NCBI RefSeq assembly: GCF_006539125.1
Contig: NZ_BJMK01000001.1
Location: 372,001 to 436,000 of the forward strand
Direction of reading: 5' to 3'
From: Gluconobacter sphaericus NBRC 12467
GTDB taxonomy: Bacteria; Pseudomonadota; Alphaproteobacteria; Acetobacterales; Acetobacteraceae
DNA length: 64,000 bases
Positions 1-9,074 of the stretch are shown here, one piece after another (the stretch's first letter is position 1; each line of letters begins with the position of its first letter). The translations under genes were made by a program, and so were the position numbers. A model generated the notes under the pieces. That model saw only the letters and a list, made by a program, of their open reading frames with translations, did not search any database and was not told the DNA's origin.

Positions 1-482
1 GGATGGATGATGTGCCGTCAACGGAACCGTATCTGGCGGTTTCGGAAAAGCCGGAGGCCAGGCGGATCGGGGTCTGCTGGTCGGGGAATCTGTCCTATCG
101 GTTTGATCGCCGGCGGTCGGTTCCGGTTGGGTGTCTGGACGCGTTGCAGCAGGTTCGTGACGTACGGTTCGTGGCGCTTCAGCCGGGCGATGCGCCGGGC
201 TGGATGGAGCGGGTGTCACTGGAGGCGCCTATGGATCTGGCGCGGGAGGTGGGGCGGTGTGCGCTGGTGGTCAGCGTGGATACGTTGGTGGCGCATGTCG
301 CGGGTGCGCTGGGACGGCCGTTATGGTTGCTCAATCGCGAGGGGGGCGACTGGCGGTGGAAGGATGTGGATTGGTACGGGGGTGTCCGGCAGTTCCGGCC
401 ACCCTCCGGCGCGGCGGTTACCGCGGGATGGGAGGCCGTGCTGCGGGAGGTTGCGCAAGCGCTCAGTTCGCGGGTGCAGTGA
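1..482 (+). CDS. C-terminal part of a glycosyltransferase family 9-like / TPR-linked protein (5' end outside window)
   Basis: The frame is open to the left edge, so only the last ~160 residues are present. They resemble the C-terminal half of the TPR-repeat/ADP-heptose:LPS heptosyltransferase-like proteins common in alphaproteobacteria: an 'IGVCWSGN' strand followed by 'DRRRSVP', then 'LVVSVDTLVAHVAGALGRP' and a 'GDWRW' motif near residue 115, the usual nucleotide-sugar side of a GT-B fold. The TPR half, if present, lies upstream. The last 20 bases overlap the 3' end of convergent glnD. Substrate cannot be told; a role in surface glycan or glycoprotein synthesis is inferred. Confidence 0.6.
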   Translation, partial: MDDVPSTEPYLAVSEKPEARRIGVCWSGNLSYRFDRRRSVPVGCLDALQQVRDVRFVALQPGDAPGWMERVSLEAPMDLAREVGRCALVVSVDTLVAHVAGALGRPLWLLNREGGDWRWKDVDWYGGVRQFRPPSGAAVTAGWEAVLREVAQALSSRVQ

Positions 483-3324
483 CCGGAGAGCTTGTGAGAG
501 AGGCGAGCAGGGTTTCGCGCAGGCCGGCGAGGCGGACCGGATCGGTGATCTTTATGCCCAGAAGGTCCCGCACATAGAATACGTCCACGGCGCGCATGCC
601 GTAGGTCGTGATATGGGCCGAGGAAATCTGGAGTGACGCGCTGCTGAGGGCGGAGGTGACGTCGTGCAGCAGGCCGGGACGGTCGCGGCCGTTGACTTCG
701 ATAACCGTGTGACGGTCTGAAGCCGTATTGTCGATGACGACGCGGGGCGGCACGTGGATCGCGCGCATTCGGCGTGATGTGCTGTGATGGTTGGCGTCTT
801 CGATGCCTTTGCGGATGTCGAGGCGACCTGAGAGGGCCTGTTCCACGAGATGGTTCAGGCGGCCGAGCTGGTGTGGTTCCTCGAAGGAGCAGCCTTCGCC
901 GTCCTGCACCCAGAACGTGTCGAGCGCCATGCCGTCGCTCAGTGTGTGAATGCGGGCGTCGACGATGGATGCGCCTGCTACGGCGAGAGCGCCCGCAATC
1001 TGGGAGAACAGGCCCGGATGATCGGCGCAGAGCACTGTGAGTTCGGTGACGCCGCGTTCGGGAATGGGGTAGGCTTCGACCGTGACCGGAGAACGGTAGC
1101 GGTCTGAGTCATGGACCATGCGGGCGTGGCGCATCTGCGTGTCGGTGTCGAAGCCGAGCCAGTAGCTCGGATAGCCAAGGTCCAGAAAACGGTCGATGCT
1201 GCTTTCTGGCAGGGTGCCCGTAAGGCCGTCACGGGCAAGTTCGCGGGCATGGTTGACGCGGCTGTCGCGTTCGGTGGCGGCCAGTCCGCCCTCCAGTACC
1301 TCGGCGACGCGGGAGAAGAGCTCGCGCAGGAGGGTGGCTTTCCAGGCGTTCCAGACCTTCGGGCTGACGGCGCGTATGTCGGCGATGGTGAGGAGCAGGA
1401 GGAGACGCAGACGTTCGGGGGACTGGATGGTGTCGGCGAGGTCGAGGATCGTGCGGGGATCGTCGATGTCGCGGGTGAAGGCAGTCTGGGAGAGGAGAAG
1501 GTGATGCAGGACCAGCCAGGAGACGGTATCGGTTTCTTCGGGATCAAGGCCGAGCTGCGGACAGATCGTGAGCGCGAGGTCGGCGCCGATTTCGGAATGG
1601 TCGCCGCCGCGTCCCTTGCCGATATCGTGCAGCAGGACGGCGACGTAAAGCGCACGTCGGGACCGCAGGTCGCTGGCCAGTGTGTAGGCCAGGGGGATTT
1701 CGTCCGCCATGCGACCGGCTTCGATCTGGCCCATCATGCGCACGGCTTCGACGATGTGCTCATCAACCGTATAGATATGATAGCTGTCGAATTGCATCTG
1801 CCCGACAACGCGGGACCAGTCCGGTAGGAGGCGGCCGAGAAGGCCGGTTTCGTTCAGGATCGGGAGCCAGAACGGAACGGCTTTGGTTTCGTCTGCACTC
1901 GGCTCGCAGAGCAGATCCAGAAAGATTTTCGCGGTTTCGGGATCGTCGCGCAGGGCAACGGCGTGGCGTTCGTTGCGGATAATCTGCTGCATCGCGATGG
2001 GATGCAGGGGCAGGTCGTGGCGGCGGCCGCAGTCGAGCAGGCGGAACATCTCGCGGGGCTGCGATGCGAAGGTCACGGGCTCGATGGGGGAGACGCGGCC
2101 GGCAATGGTCTGGAACTCTTCGGGGCCGGGGATGATTTTGGGCGGCTCGCCGGTGGTCTGGTCCTGAAGATGCATCAGCACAACGGGTTGCAGCACGCTG
2201 GTGAGGCGCACGACATCACGGGCCGTCAGAAAATAGTGCCGCATGAATCGCTCGACGCCGCGCTGGCGGCCGTGCGTGGCATAGCCCATGCGGCCGCCGA
2301 TGACGGGCTGGACGTCGAAGGTCAGTCGTTCCTCTGCGCGACCGGTGATGTAGTGCAGGTGCAGGCGGACCGTCCACAGGAAGTCCCATGAGCGGCGGGC
2401 GCGCAGGGATTCGCGGTCTGTCAGTAGACCGAAGGAGGCGAAGGACGGTGTCTGTGGGGCTTCGGCGGGCTGGCCATTGCGGTCCGGGGTGGAGACGGCG
2501 CAACCCAGGGCAGCACGGCCCATCCAGTTCAGGGTTTGCAGGTCGCGCAGGCCGCCGCGGCCTTCCTTGATATTAGGTTCGACCATGTAAGGATTGTCGC
2601 CAAATCGGCGGTGACGCTGTTCGCGTTCGGCGATCTTGCCCATGACGAACTCGCAGAGCCGATCGTTTTGCAGATCGATGCCCAAGGCGCAGCGCAGATC
2701 GCGGGCGAGGTCGCGATCACCGTGCAGGAAGCGCAGATCGAGAAGGGCGGTGCGGATGGTGAGGTCGCTGTCGGCGTCGCGGACGCATTCGGCGATGGAG
2801 CGTGTGGCGTGGCCGACGCGCAGGCCGAGATCCCACAGGGCGTAGAGGATAAATTCGATCCGGGCGGTCATGGCCGGGGTCGGATCACCGGGGATCAGGA
2901 AGAGGATGTCGATGTCGCTGAAGGGGGCGAGAAGTCCTGCACCGTACCCGCCGGTGGCGCAGAGACAGAGGGTCTCGCCGGGAGCATCGTGTTTCTGTGC
3001 GGCGAGTTCGGCCAGCGCGCAGACTATGTCGTCGGCCTGATGGGCGAGGGCGCGGGCGGCGTCGATTCCCGACATTCTGCGCTTTTCGAACTCGCGACGG
3101 ACAGTGGCGTTACCGCTGCCGAGATGCCGCCGCAGGATCGAGAGGACGTTCTCGCGGGTCGTTTGCCCCTGTGCCGCAGCCGCGTCGAGAGCGGTTTGCA
3201 GGGAGGATGCCGGGTCGCACGAGGGGGGGGCGGTTCGGTCAGACAGGGGCTTATCCGTATCGTCAGCGAAGGAGAGGGAGGGAGTTTCGCCCCAGAAAGA
3301 GGTTTCTTTCAAGTGCCGTTTCAT
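463..3324 (-). CDS. glnD: [Protein-PII] uridylyltransferase / uridylyl-removing enzyme GlnD
   Basis: A 953-residue bifunctional sensor of glutamine that adds UMP to PII (GlnB/GlnK) when nitrogen is short and removes it when glutamine is high. Visible domains in order: the nucleotidyltransferase signature 'GGYGAG...SDIDILFL' around residue 130; the UR/HD hydrolase domain with 'LLHDIGKGRGGDHS' around residue 565; and two C-terminal ACT domains beginning 'ELTVLCADHPGLF' and 'VIEVNGRDRPGLL', which bind glutamine. Length is normal for the family. The start ATG overlaps the mutS stop in an ATGA, so the pair is probably translationally coupled behind mutS. Cytoplasmic. Confidence 0.97.
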   Translation of the reverse strand: MKRHLKETSFWGETPSLSFADDTDKPLSDRTAPPSCDPASSLQTALDAAAAQGQTTRENVLSILRRHLGSGNATVRREFEKRRMSGIDAARALAHQADDIVCALAELAAQKHDAPGETLCLCATGGYGAGLLAPFSDIDILFLIPGDPTPAMTARIEFILYALWDLGLRVGHATRSIAECVRDADSDLTIRTALLDLRFLHGDRDLARDLRCALGIDLQNDRLCEFVMGKIAEREQRHRRFGDNPYMVEPNIKEGRGGLRDLQTLNWMGRAALGCAVSTPDRNGQPAEAPQTPSFASFGLLTDRESLRARRSWDFLWTVRLHLHYITGRAEERLTFDVQPVIGGRMGYATHGRQRGVERFMRHYFLTARDVVRLTSVLQPVVLMHLQDQTTGEPPKIIPGPEEFQTIAGRVSPIEPVTFASQPREMFRLLDCGRRHDLPLHPIAMQQIIRNERHAVALRDDPETAKIFLDLLCEPSADETKAVPFWLPILNETGLLGRLLPDWSRVVGQMQFDSYHIYTVDEHIVEAVRMMGQIEAGRMADEIPLAYTLASDLRSRRALYVAVLLHDIGKGRGGDHSEIGADLALTICPQLGLDPEETDTVSWLVLHHLLLSQTAFTRDIDDPRTILDLADTIQSPERLRLLLLLTIADIRAVSPKVWNAWKATLLRELFSRVAEVLEGGLAATERDSRVNHARELARDGLTGTLPESSIDRFLDLGYPSYWLGFDTDTQMRHARMVHDSDRYRSPVTVEAYPIPERGVTELTVLCADHPGLFSQIAGALAVAGASIVDARIHTLSDGMALDTFWVQDGEGCSFEEPHQLGRLNHLVEQALSGRLDIRKGIEDANHHSTSRRMRAIHVPPRVVIDNTASDRHTVIEVNGRDRPGLLHDVTSALSSASLQISSAHITTYGMRAVDVFYVRDLLGIKITDPVRLAGLRETLLASLTSSPVTAPAN

Positions 3325-5960
3325 AAGGCGAGGCGTTTCAGTTCGTATAGCGCATCCAGCGCGTCCCGGGGAGAGAGTTCATCGGGGTTCAGAGCCCGGA
3401 GCGCGTCTTCCAGCGGGGTGGGTGCGGGGGGCGTTATGGTGTCGGTCTGAAGGGGTGTTTCTGGGGGCGTCACGGCTTCGAAAAGCGGCAGCGACGAGCG
3501 GGAATCGGCCTGTTCGCGCTCGAACTGGGTGAGGAGGCGGCTGGCGCGGTTAACGACGGCTTGAGGGATTCCGGCCAGTTTTGCGACATGCAGGCCCCAG
3601 CTCTTGCGGGCGGCACCGGGGCGGACCTCGTGCTGGAAGATCACTTCGCCACGCCATTCTTTCACGGCCATCGTGTAGGGGGAGAGGCGGGGTAGAAATT
3701 CGGTCAGGGCCCCGAGTTCATGGAAATGCGTTGCAAAGATTGTTCGTGAGCCGAGCTGTGTGTGCAGGGCTTCGAGTGTGGCCCATGCGATGGACAGGCC
3801 GTCGAGGGTTGCAGTGCCACGCCCGATTTCGTCCACGACGACGAGGGATTTTGGACCGGCCTGATTGAGAATCGCGGCTGTCTCGGTCATTTCGACCATG
3901 AAGGTCGAGCGGCCCCGGGCGAGGTCGTCCGCGCCGCCGACGCGTGAGAACAGGCGGTCCACGACGCCGATCTGGGCGGATTTTGCCGGAACGGGAAGAC
4001 CGGCCTGTGCAAGAATGACGGCAAGAGCGGTCTGACGCAGGAATGTCGATTTGCCCGCCATGTTCGGGCCCGTGAGCAGCATGGCACGGTGTTCGGGCGG
4101 CAGGGCGCAGTCATTGGGGATGAAACGGGCATCCGCGCTTCCCGATTCGGCCAGTGCGGCTTCGACGACCGGGTGGCGGCAGGCGACGAGGTTGAATTCC
4201 GTGCCGTCCGTGACGGTGGGGCGGCACCATGAGCCGCCTTCCGCGAGCAGGCCGCAGGAGCGCAGGACGTCTGCGAGAGCCAGAAATTCCGCGACATCAT
4301 CGAGGGCCGGGGTTTGCAGGATACGGGCGCAGAGCTCGGCGAAGATGCGGCGTTCGAGTGCAGAGGCTTTGTCGGCGGCTTCGAGGATGGCGCGGTCCAG
4401 GCCGGCGAGTTCTTCTGTCGAGAAGCGGGCAAGACTGGCTGTGCCCTGACGGAAGGACAGCTCCGGGTTGTCGCGGAGTTTTGTGCCGGCTGCGGACGGG
4501 ACTTCGATGACGTAGCCGAGCTGCGCGTGGTGTTTGATCTTGAGGTTTGAGACGCCGAATTTTTCGGACAGGTCACCCTGCATGTTGGCGATGATGCGGC
4601 GGCTTTCGTCACGAAGGCCGCGATAGCGGTCCAGTTCCGTGTTGTAGCCGGGGGCGATGAAGCCACCGTCTTCAATGCGCGCGGGAAGTGTTTCGGCGAC
4701 GGCAGCCTGAAGCTGTTCCAGCAGGGTGTCGGCGCGGCCGTACAGGCCTGCGGTGAGGGTGCGGATCAGCGTGGGGGTGTTCTGGTCGCAGACGGGCTGG
4801 AACAGGGCGGTGATGTCGTTGGCGGCGATTAGCGTGTCGCGGATGGCGGCGAGATCACGCGGCTGGCCGCGACCGGCCGAGATGCGGCCCAGGGCGCGGG
4901 CGGGGTCTGGCGTGCGGCGCAGGATGTCGCCGAGTGCGCCGGACAGGCCGGGAATGGATTGGAGCCAGAGCCAGCCGTTCTGGCGGTCCGTGATTGCGGT
5001 AGCGTCAGTTAGGGGCGAGGCGAGCCACTGGGCGAGGAGGCGGGAGCCTGCGGCTGTGGCGGTGCGGGTGACGGCGCCGAGGAGGCTGTGTTTCGTCTCT
5101 CCGTCGCGGGTGCGCAGGATATCGAGGCTGGCGCGGGTGGCGGGGTCGATGCCCAGGACGCCGTCCGTGCCCTGCGGGATGGGGCGGGAGAGACGCGGGA
5201 GTGCTCCGGCCTGACTGCGCTGGACGTAGTTCAGGGCCATGGCGCAGGCGATGGCCTGTTCGGGCGGGAAGTCCCCCAGGGCGTCGATCTGGGCGACGCC
5301 ATAGGCGCGAGCGACGAGGGTGCGGGCGCTGTCGAGTGTCGGCGGGACGGCGACGGGGGCCAGGCGGGACGCGTAGTCCGGCGGGATCAGGTCGGGTTCG
5401 GACAGGATCTCGGCGGCGTCGAGCCGGGCCATCAGTTCCGGCAGGGCGGTTTCGGGGACCGAAGCGGTTTCGAAGGCGCCGGTAGAGATGTCGATCCACG
5501 CCGCGCCGATTGTTTTCGTGCGTTTTTCGGGGCTGCGGGCAATGGCGAGGAGCAGGTTGGCGCGTCCGGCTTCGAGCAGTTCGTCTTCGGTCAGGGTGCC
5601 GGGGGTGACGACGCGGACGATGGCGCGGGACAGCGGGCCTTTCTGCGGTTTTTCGCCTTTTTTCGGGGGTGTCTGGGTCTGTTCGGCGACGGCGACGCGG
5701 AAGCCACGACGGATCAGGCGCGACAGATAGGCCGGGGCGGCGGCGACGGGCACGCCGCACATGGGGATTGGTTCGCCTTGGTGGGTGCCTCGGGCGGTCA
5801 GCGCAATATCGAGCGCCATGGCGGCGGCCTGCGCATCGGAGAAGAACAGCTCGTAGAAATCGCCCATGCGGAAGAACAGGAGCGCATCAGGTTCCTGATG
5901 TTTGAGGTCGAACCACTGGGCCATCGCGGGGCTGGCATTTTCGGCGGTGGGCAGGGGCAT
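3321..5960 (-). CDS. mutS: DNA mismatch repair protein MutS
   Basis: An 879-residue mismatch-recognition ATPase. The N-terminal mismatch-binding domain shows 'FFRMGDFYELFF', which contains the Phe-x-Glu wedge. The C-terminal ATPase has Walker A 'GPNMAGKST' (about residue 630) and Walker B/signature 'DEIGRGTAT' (about residue 710; most homologues have DEIGRGTST, a conservative change). It would work with MutL, which is not in the window. The gene lies 95 bp downstream of murJ and overlaps glnD by 4 bp, so murJ-mutS-glnD may be one leftward unit. The start follows the usual 'M..MAQWFDLK' N-terminus. Confidence 0.98.
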   Translation of the reverse strand: MPLPTAENASPAMAQWFDLKHQEPDALLFFRMGDFYELFFSDAQAAAMALDIALTARGTHQGEPIPMCGVPVAAAPAYLSRLIRRGFRVAVAEQTQTPPKKGEKPQKGPLSRAIVRVVTPGTLTEDELLEAGRANLLLAIARSPEKRTKTIGAAWIDISTGAFETASVPETALPELMARLDAAEILSEPDLIPPDYASRLAPVAVPPTLDSARTLVARAYGVAQIDALGDFPPEQAIACAMALNYVQRSQAGALPRLSRPIPQGTDGVLGIDPATRASLDILRTRDGETKHSLLGAVTRTATAAGSRLLAQWLASPLTDATAITDRQNGWLWLQSIPGLSGALGDILRRTPDPARALGRISAGRGQPRDLAAIRDTLIAANDITALFQPVCDQNTPTLIRTLTAGLYGRADTLLEQLQAAVAETLPARIEDGGFIAPGYNTELDRYRGLRDESRRIIANMQGDLSEKFGVSNLKIKHHAQLGYVIEVPSAAGTKLRDNPELSFRQGTASLARFSTEELAGLDRAILEAADKASALERRIFAELCARILQTPALDDVAEFLALADVLRSCGLLAEGGSWCRPTVTDGTEFNLVACRHPVVEAALAESGSADARFIPNDCALPPEHRAMLLTGPNMAGKSTFLRQTALAVILAQAGLPVPAKSAQIGVVDRLFSRVGGADDLARGRSTFMVEMTETAAILNQAGPKSLVVVDEIGRGTATLDGLSIAWATLEALHTQLGSRTIFATHFHELGALTEFLPRLSPYTMAVKEWRGEVIFQHEVRPGAARKSWGLHVAKLAGIPQAVVNRASRLLTQFEREQADSRSSLPLFEAVTPPETPLQTDTITPPAPTPLEDALRALNPDELSPRDALDALYELKRLAL

Positions 5961-6055
5961 GAAGGTGCCGATGGGTCCGGCCTCCGGGCTGTTACTTCGG
6001 GAAGGGGGTGGGAAAATAACGTCTCACCGCCGGTGTGTGAACCGGCGGGATGGGG

Positions 6056-7612
6056 TCAGCGGGTGCGTCGGCGGTTCAGGCGTGACTGGAAAGCCACGGT
6101 GATGTCGCGCAGGTGCACCACTTTGAGGGCGTCGAGCATCACGGCATAGACGAGCATGCCGAAGAGGATCAGGGCTGTCAGCATGCCCAAACGCCAGACG
6201 CCGTGCCAGTAGGGGAGGCCCGGGGCGGCGAGTTTTTCGGCGGCGGCGACCCACAGGGCCATCATGATGCCGGCACCGGTGATGCGCAGGGCGCGTCCTT
6301 TCAGGAGCGGATCGGCGATGAAGAGTCCGCGCCGGTGCAGGATGACGGCGAGCAGCGTGCAGTTGACGAAGGCGGCGATTGTGCTGGCCAGCGGCGGTCC
6401 GATATGGCCGAGTGGGCGATAGAGCAAAAGGTTGAGGACGAGGTTCAGTCCCAGCGTGAAGAAGCCAATGCGGACGGGGGTGACGGTGTCACCTTCGGCG
6501 AAAAAGGCCGGGGAGAGGACCTTGATGAGGACGAAAGCAGGCAGGCCGAGCGCGTAGGCCTGGAGGCATTGTCCGGAGAGGATGGCGTCGCTGACGGTGA
6601 AATGGCCGTAGCCGAAGAGGGCGGCCATGATGGGAGAGGACAGAACGATCATGCCGATCATGGCAGGGAGCGTCAGGAGCAGCGTGTAGTCGATGGCACG
6701 GTTGAGGCTCGAATGGACGGCGGCGCGGTCTTTATTGGCGATGTGGCGCGTTAGAAGCGGCAGGAGAGCCGTGCCGGCTGCCGAGCCCAGAACACCGAGC
6801 GGGAGCTGGTTGATGCGATCGGCGAAATACAGAATCGAAGGTGTGCCAACGGGTAGGTGTGTGGCGATGATGGTGTCGACGGTCAGGTTGATCTGGGTGA
6901 CGCCGGAGCCGACGAGGCCGGGGCCCATGCGGCGCAGGAGGGCGCGCATGTCGGCTGACAGGCTCGGCCATGTCAGATGTGGGGCCATGCCAGCACGTCG
7001 GGCGGCCCAGTACAGTGCAGCGAGCTGGACGATGCCGGAAAGCGTCACCCCCCAGGCGCTGACGACGGCGGTGTTGTGCCAGACCAGTGCGCCGAGCAGG
7101 ATGGCGGCGATGCCGATAATGTTGAAGGTGACATAGGCAGCGGCTGCTGCGGTGAACTTGCCGAGGCCGTTCAGCACGCCGGAGACGAGCGCTGCGCCGC
7201 AGATCAGCAGCATGTAAGGGAACGTGATTCGCGACAGGTGCACTGCGGTTTCGAAACGGGTGCCGGTGAGGCCCGAGCCGATGCATTCCACGACCAGCGG
7301 CATGAAGATTTCAGCCAGGATGGTCAGTAAAGCGAGCCAGAGCATCAGTCCGGACAAAGCCTGTCCCGCGAAGCGCAGGGCGGACTGATGGCCTTTTGTT
7401 TCGTAGCGCTCGGTGAACATCGGCACGAAGGCGGCGTTGAATGCGCCTTCGCCGAAGAGGCGCCGGAACATGTTGGGTAGCCGAAGCGCGATCAGGTAAG
7501 CGTCCTGAACGGGGCCGGCACCCAGGAACGCGGCGAGAAGCTGGTCACGAACGAGGCCGAGGACACGCGAAAGCATTGTCCAGCTGCCGACTGTCAGGAA
7601 ATTGCGAAGCAT
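6056..7612 (-). CDS. murJ: Lipid II flippase MurJ (MviN family)
   Basis: A 518-residue polytopic inner-membrane protein of the MOP exporter superfamily, with about 14 hydrophobic segments. It opens 'MLRNFLTVGSWTMLSRVLGLVRDQLLAAFLG', and 'NMFRRLFGEGAFNAAFVP' is the family's most recognisable block (TM2 region). It flips lipid II across the membrane for peptidoglycan synthesis. It is the first gene of a leftward run with mutS and glnD. Nothing looks unusual in length or motifs. Confidence 0.95.
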   Translation of the reverse strand: MLRNFLTVGSWTMLSRVLGLVRDQLLAAFLGAGPVQDAYLIALRLPNMFRRLFGEGAFNAAFVPMFTERYETKGHQSALRFAGQALSGLMLWLALLTILAEIFMPLVVECIGSGLTGTRFETAVHLSRITFPYMLLICGAALVSGVLNGLGKFTAAAAAYVTFNIIGIAAILLGALVWHNTAVVSAWGVTLSGIVQLAALYWAARRAGMAPHLTWPSLSADMRALLRRMGPGLVGSGVTQINLTVDTIIATHLPVGTPSILYFADRINQLPLGVLGSAAGTALLPLLTRHIANKDRAAVHSSLNRAIDYTLLLTLPAMIGMIVLSSPIMAALFGYGHFTVSDAILSGQCLQAYALGLPAFVLIKVLSPAFFAEGDTVTPVRIGFFTLGLNLVLNLLLYRPLGHIGPPLASTIAAFVNCTLLAVILHRRGLFIADPLLKGRALRITGAGIMMALWVAAAEKLAAPGLPYWHGVWRLGMLTALILFGMLVYAVMLDALKVVHLRDITVAFQSRLNRRRTR

Positions 7613-7688
7613 TTCCTGATCCTAGCCGATCATTCAGCGTCGCGACATATCCTCTGTTCCACGAAAAGTGCGGTGGGACGGATGGGAT

Positions 7689-7934
7689 TTAGCGCAGGAC
7701 CGTCTCGCGGCTACGCAGGGTCGTTTCGGCTCTGGCGGGCTGTTGGATCGTGGGGCGGATCGCGGCGAGGCCGATGCAGAGCAGCGTGACTTCAAGCATT
7801 AGCATGGCGCTGGCCCAGAAGAGGCCGGACAGGCCGAGAAAGGTCGTGACGTGATGAGCCACGGCCGGGGTCAGTGCGCCGAGGGCGGCGACGACCAGAA
7901 GGGGCAGGATGGGGCGGAGCGGTGAGTCCTTCAT
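7689..7934 (-). CDS. Small hypothetical membrane protein (81 aa)
   Basis: A short gene with a strong ribosome-binding site (AGGAG six bases before the ATG). It encodes two hydrophobic helices, roughly residues 9-27 and 33-58, joined by a short His-containing turn ('AHHVTTF'), then a basic tail. I do not recognise a family. It stands alone between murJ and the divergent DUF4112 gene. Codon use matches neighbours, so it is probably real; function unknown. Confidence 0.6.
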   Translation of the reverse strand: MKDSPLRPILPLLVVAALGALTPAVAHHVTTFLGLSGLFWASAMLMLEVTLLCIGLAAIRPTIQQPARAETTLRSRETVLR

Positions 7935-8040
7935 AAATGTCTCCTGTCACATTTCTGACTTGAAGTGTGGCGGCTTTCGATACGGTTGTTCAAGGAAAAA
8001 AGACGAACTTTCCTGTCGTTGTTGTGTGATAGGGGGTGCC

Positions 8041-8073
8041 ATGATCGATTTTCAACGATTGCCCTGCCTGTGA
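8041..8073 (+). CDS. Possible 10-codon leader peptide coupled to the DUF4112 gene
   Basis: An ATG preceded by a strong AGGGGG ribosome-binding site four bases upstream opens a 10-codon frame, MIDFQRLPCL. Its TGA overlaps the GTG start of the next gene (GTGA). The downstream start has no Shine-Dalgarno of its own, so re-initiation at the overlap is plausible. The alternative is a single-base frameshift that separated a natural N-terminus from the gene. Confidence 0.35.
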   Translation: MIDFQRLPCL

Positions 8074-8429
8074 GTGTTGCCGAGCTTCGCATGCGGCTGG
8101 AGCGGATTCGACGTCTGGCTTGGTTTCTGAACGCTGCCTCGCGGATTCCGGGGCTTCGATTGCGCGTGGGGTTGGATACGCTGCTGGGGCTTCTGCCCGG
8201 AGGCGGCGCGCTGATCGGGACGGCGCTGTCGCTTTATATTGTCTGGGAGGGGCGGCGAATGGGTGTCGACCGCCAGACCGTGCAGCGGATGTTGGGCAAT
8301 GTGGCGATCGAGGCCGTGGTGGGCCTCGTACCGCTGGCGGGGGATCTGTTTGATACGGTCTTCAAGGCCGATCTGCGGAATATTGCGCTGATCGAAGCCG
8401 CGCTTGCGGGGCGGCTTGGGGGTCAGTGA
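8070..8429 (+). CDS. DUF4112 family membrane protein
   Basis: About 119 residues from the GTG at 8070; an in-frame ATG at 8091 is the alternative start. The sequence 'GLDTLLGLLPGGGALIG' followed by a hydrophobic stretch, and 'GLVPLAGDLFDTVFKADLRN', are the two conserved blocks of DUF4112 proteins, small bacterial inner-membrane proteins of unknown function. An in-frame extension upstream to 7965 is open but has no ribosome-binding site and unusual composition, so I do not include it. The 3' end overlaps the convergent glutathione peroxidase gene by 7 bp. Confidence 0.75.
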   Translation: MSVAELRMRLERIRRLAWFLNAASRIPGLRLRVGLDTLLGLLPGGGALIGTALSLYIVWEGRRMGVDRQTVQRMLGNVAIEAVVGLVPLAGDLFDTVFKADLRNIALIEAALAGRLGGQ

Positions 8430-8917
8430 TCCAGCAGGACCTTGCGGATGGCTTCCTCGACGCGGTTTGATGCGGGTTTGGCCAAGGGTGTGAACCAGTT
8501 GGCCAGGTTGCCGTCACGGTCGGTCAGGTATTTGTAGAAATTCCAGCGCGGGCGGGCCAGGAAGCCGCCCTGCTTGTCCAGCCACTGGAACAGCGGCGCG
8601 GTTTCAGGGCCGCGCACATGCTGGCGGGCGGTCATGGGGAAACTTACGCCATAATTGCGGTGACAGAAGTTCTTGATCTCTTCGGAGGAGCCGGGTTCCT
8701 GCTGGCCGAAATCGTTGGACGGTACGCCGATGATCATCAGGCCTTCGGGATAATCGCGGCCGTAGCGGGACCAGAGATGCTGGAGGTCTTCATACTGTGG
8801 CGTGAAGCCGCATTTCGACGCTGTGTTGACGATCAGCAGTGGCCGTCCGCGATAGGCCGAGAGGTCGATCGTGTTGCCGGACAGGCCGGGGAGGCTGAAA
8901 TCATAGGCACAGGTCAT
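8423..8917 (-). CDS. Glutathione peroxidase (thioredoxin-fold peroxidase)
   Basis: 164 residues, starting at MTCAYDF, where 'GGAGAAG' supplies a ribosome-binding site; a longer upstream frame is a low-complexity extension and is rejected. The fold's signature 'VNTASKCGFTPQY' carries the peroxidatic Cys (about residue 38), 'FGQQEPGS' the conserved Gln and 'RWNFYKYL' the conserved Trp-Asn. Cys rather than selenocysteine means it probably reduces hydroperoxides with thioredoxin or glutathione in the cytoplasm. Monocistronic, tail-to-tail with the DUF4112 gene. Confidence 0.93.
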   Translation of the reverse strand: MTCAYDFSLPGLSGNTIDLSAYRGRPLLIVNTASKCGFTPQYEDLQHLWSRYGRDYPEGLMIIGVPSNDFGQQEPGSSEEIKNFCHRNYGVSFPMTARQHVRGPETAPLFQWLDKQGGFLARPRWNFYKYLTDRDGNLANWFTPLAKPASNRVEEAIRKVLLDH

Positions 8918-9074
8918 GGGGCTTCTCCCTATCAGTCGGCGGCATCCTAGCGGCTCGGGGGCGTTCAGGCGAGAGAGGAGGGGTGGACAGAACGTGACAT
9001 GATGGACAGGTTCAGGTCGTTCCGGGTCCGGTTGCGGGTGCGTTGTTCTGTTTTTTGGTGAGGAGTTTGCCTGC

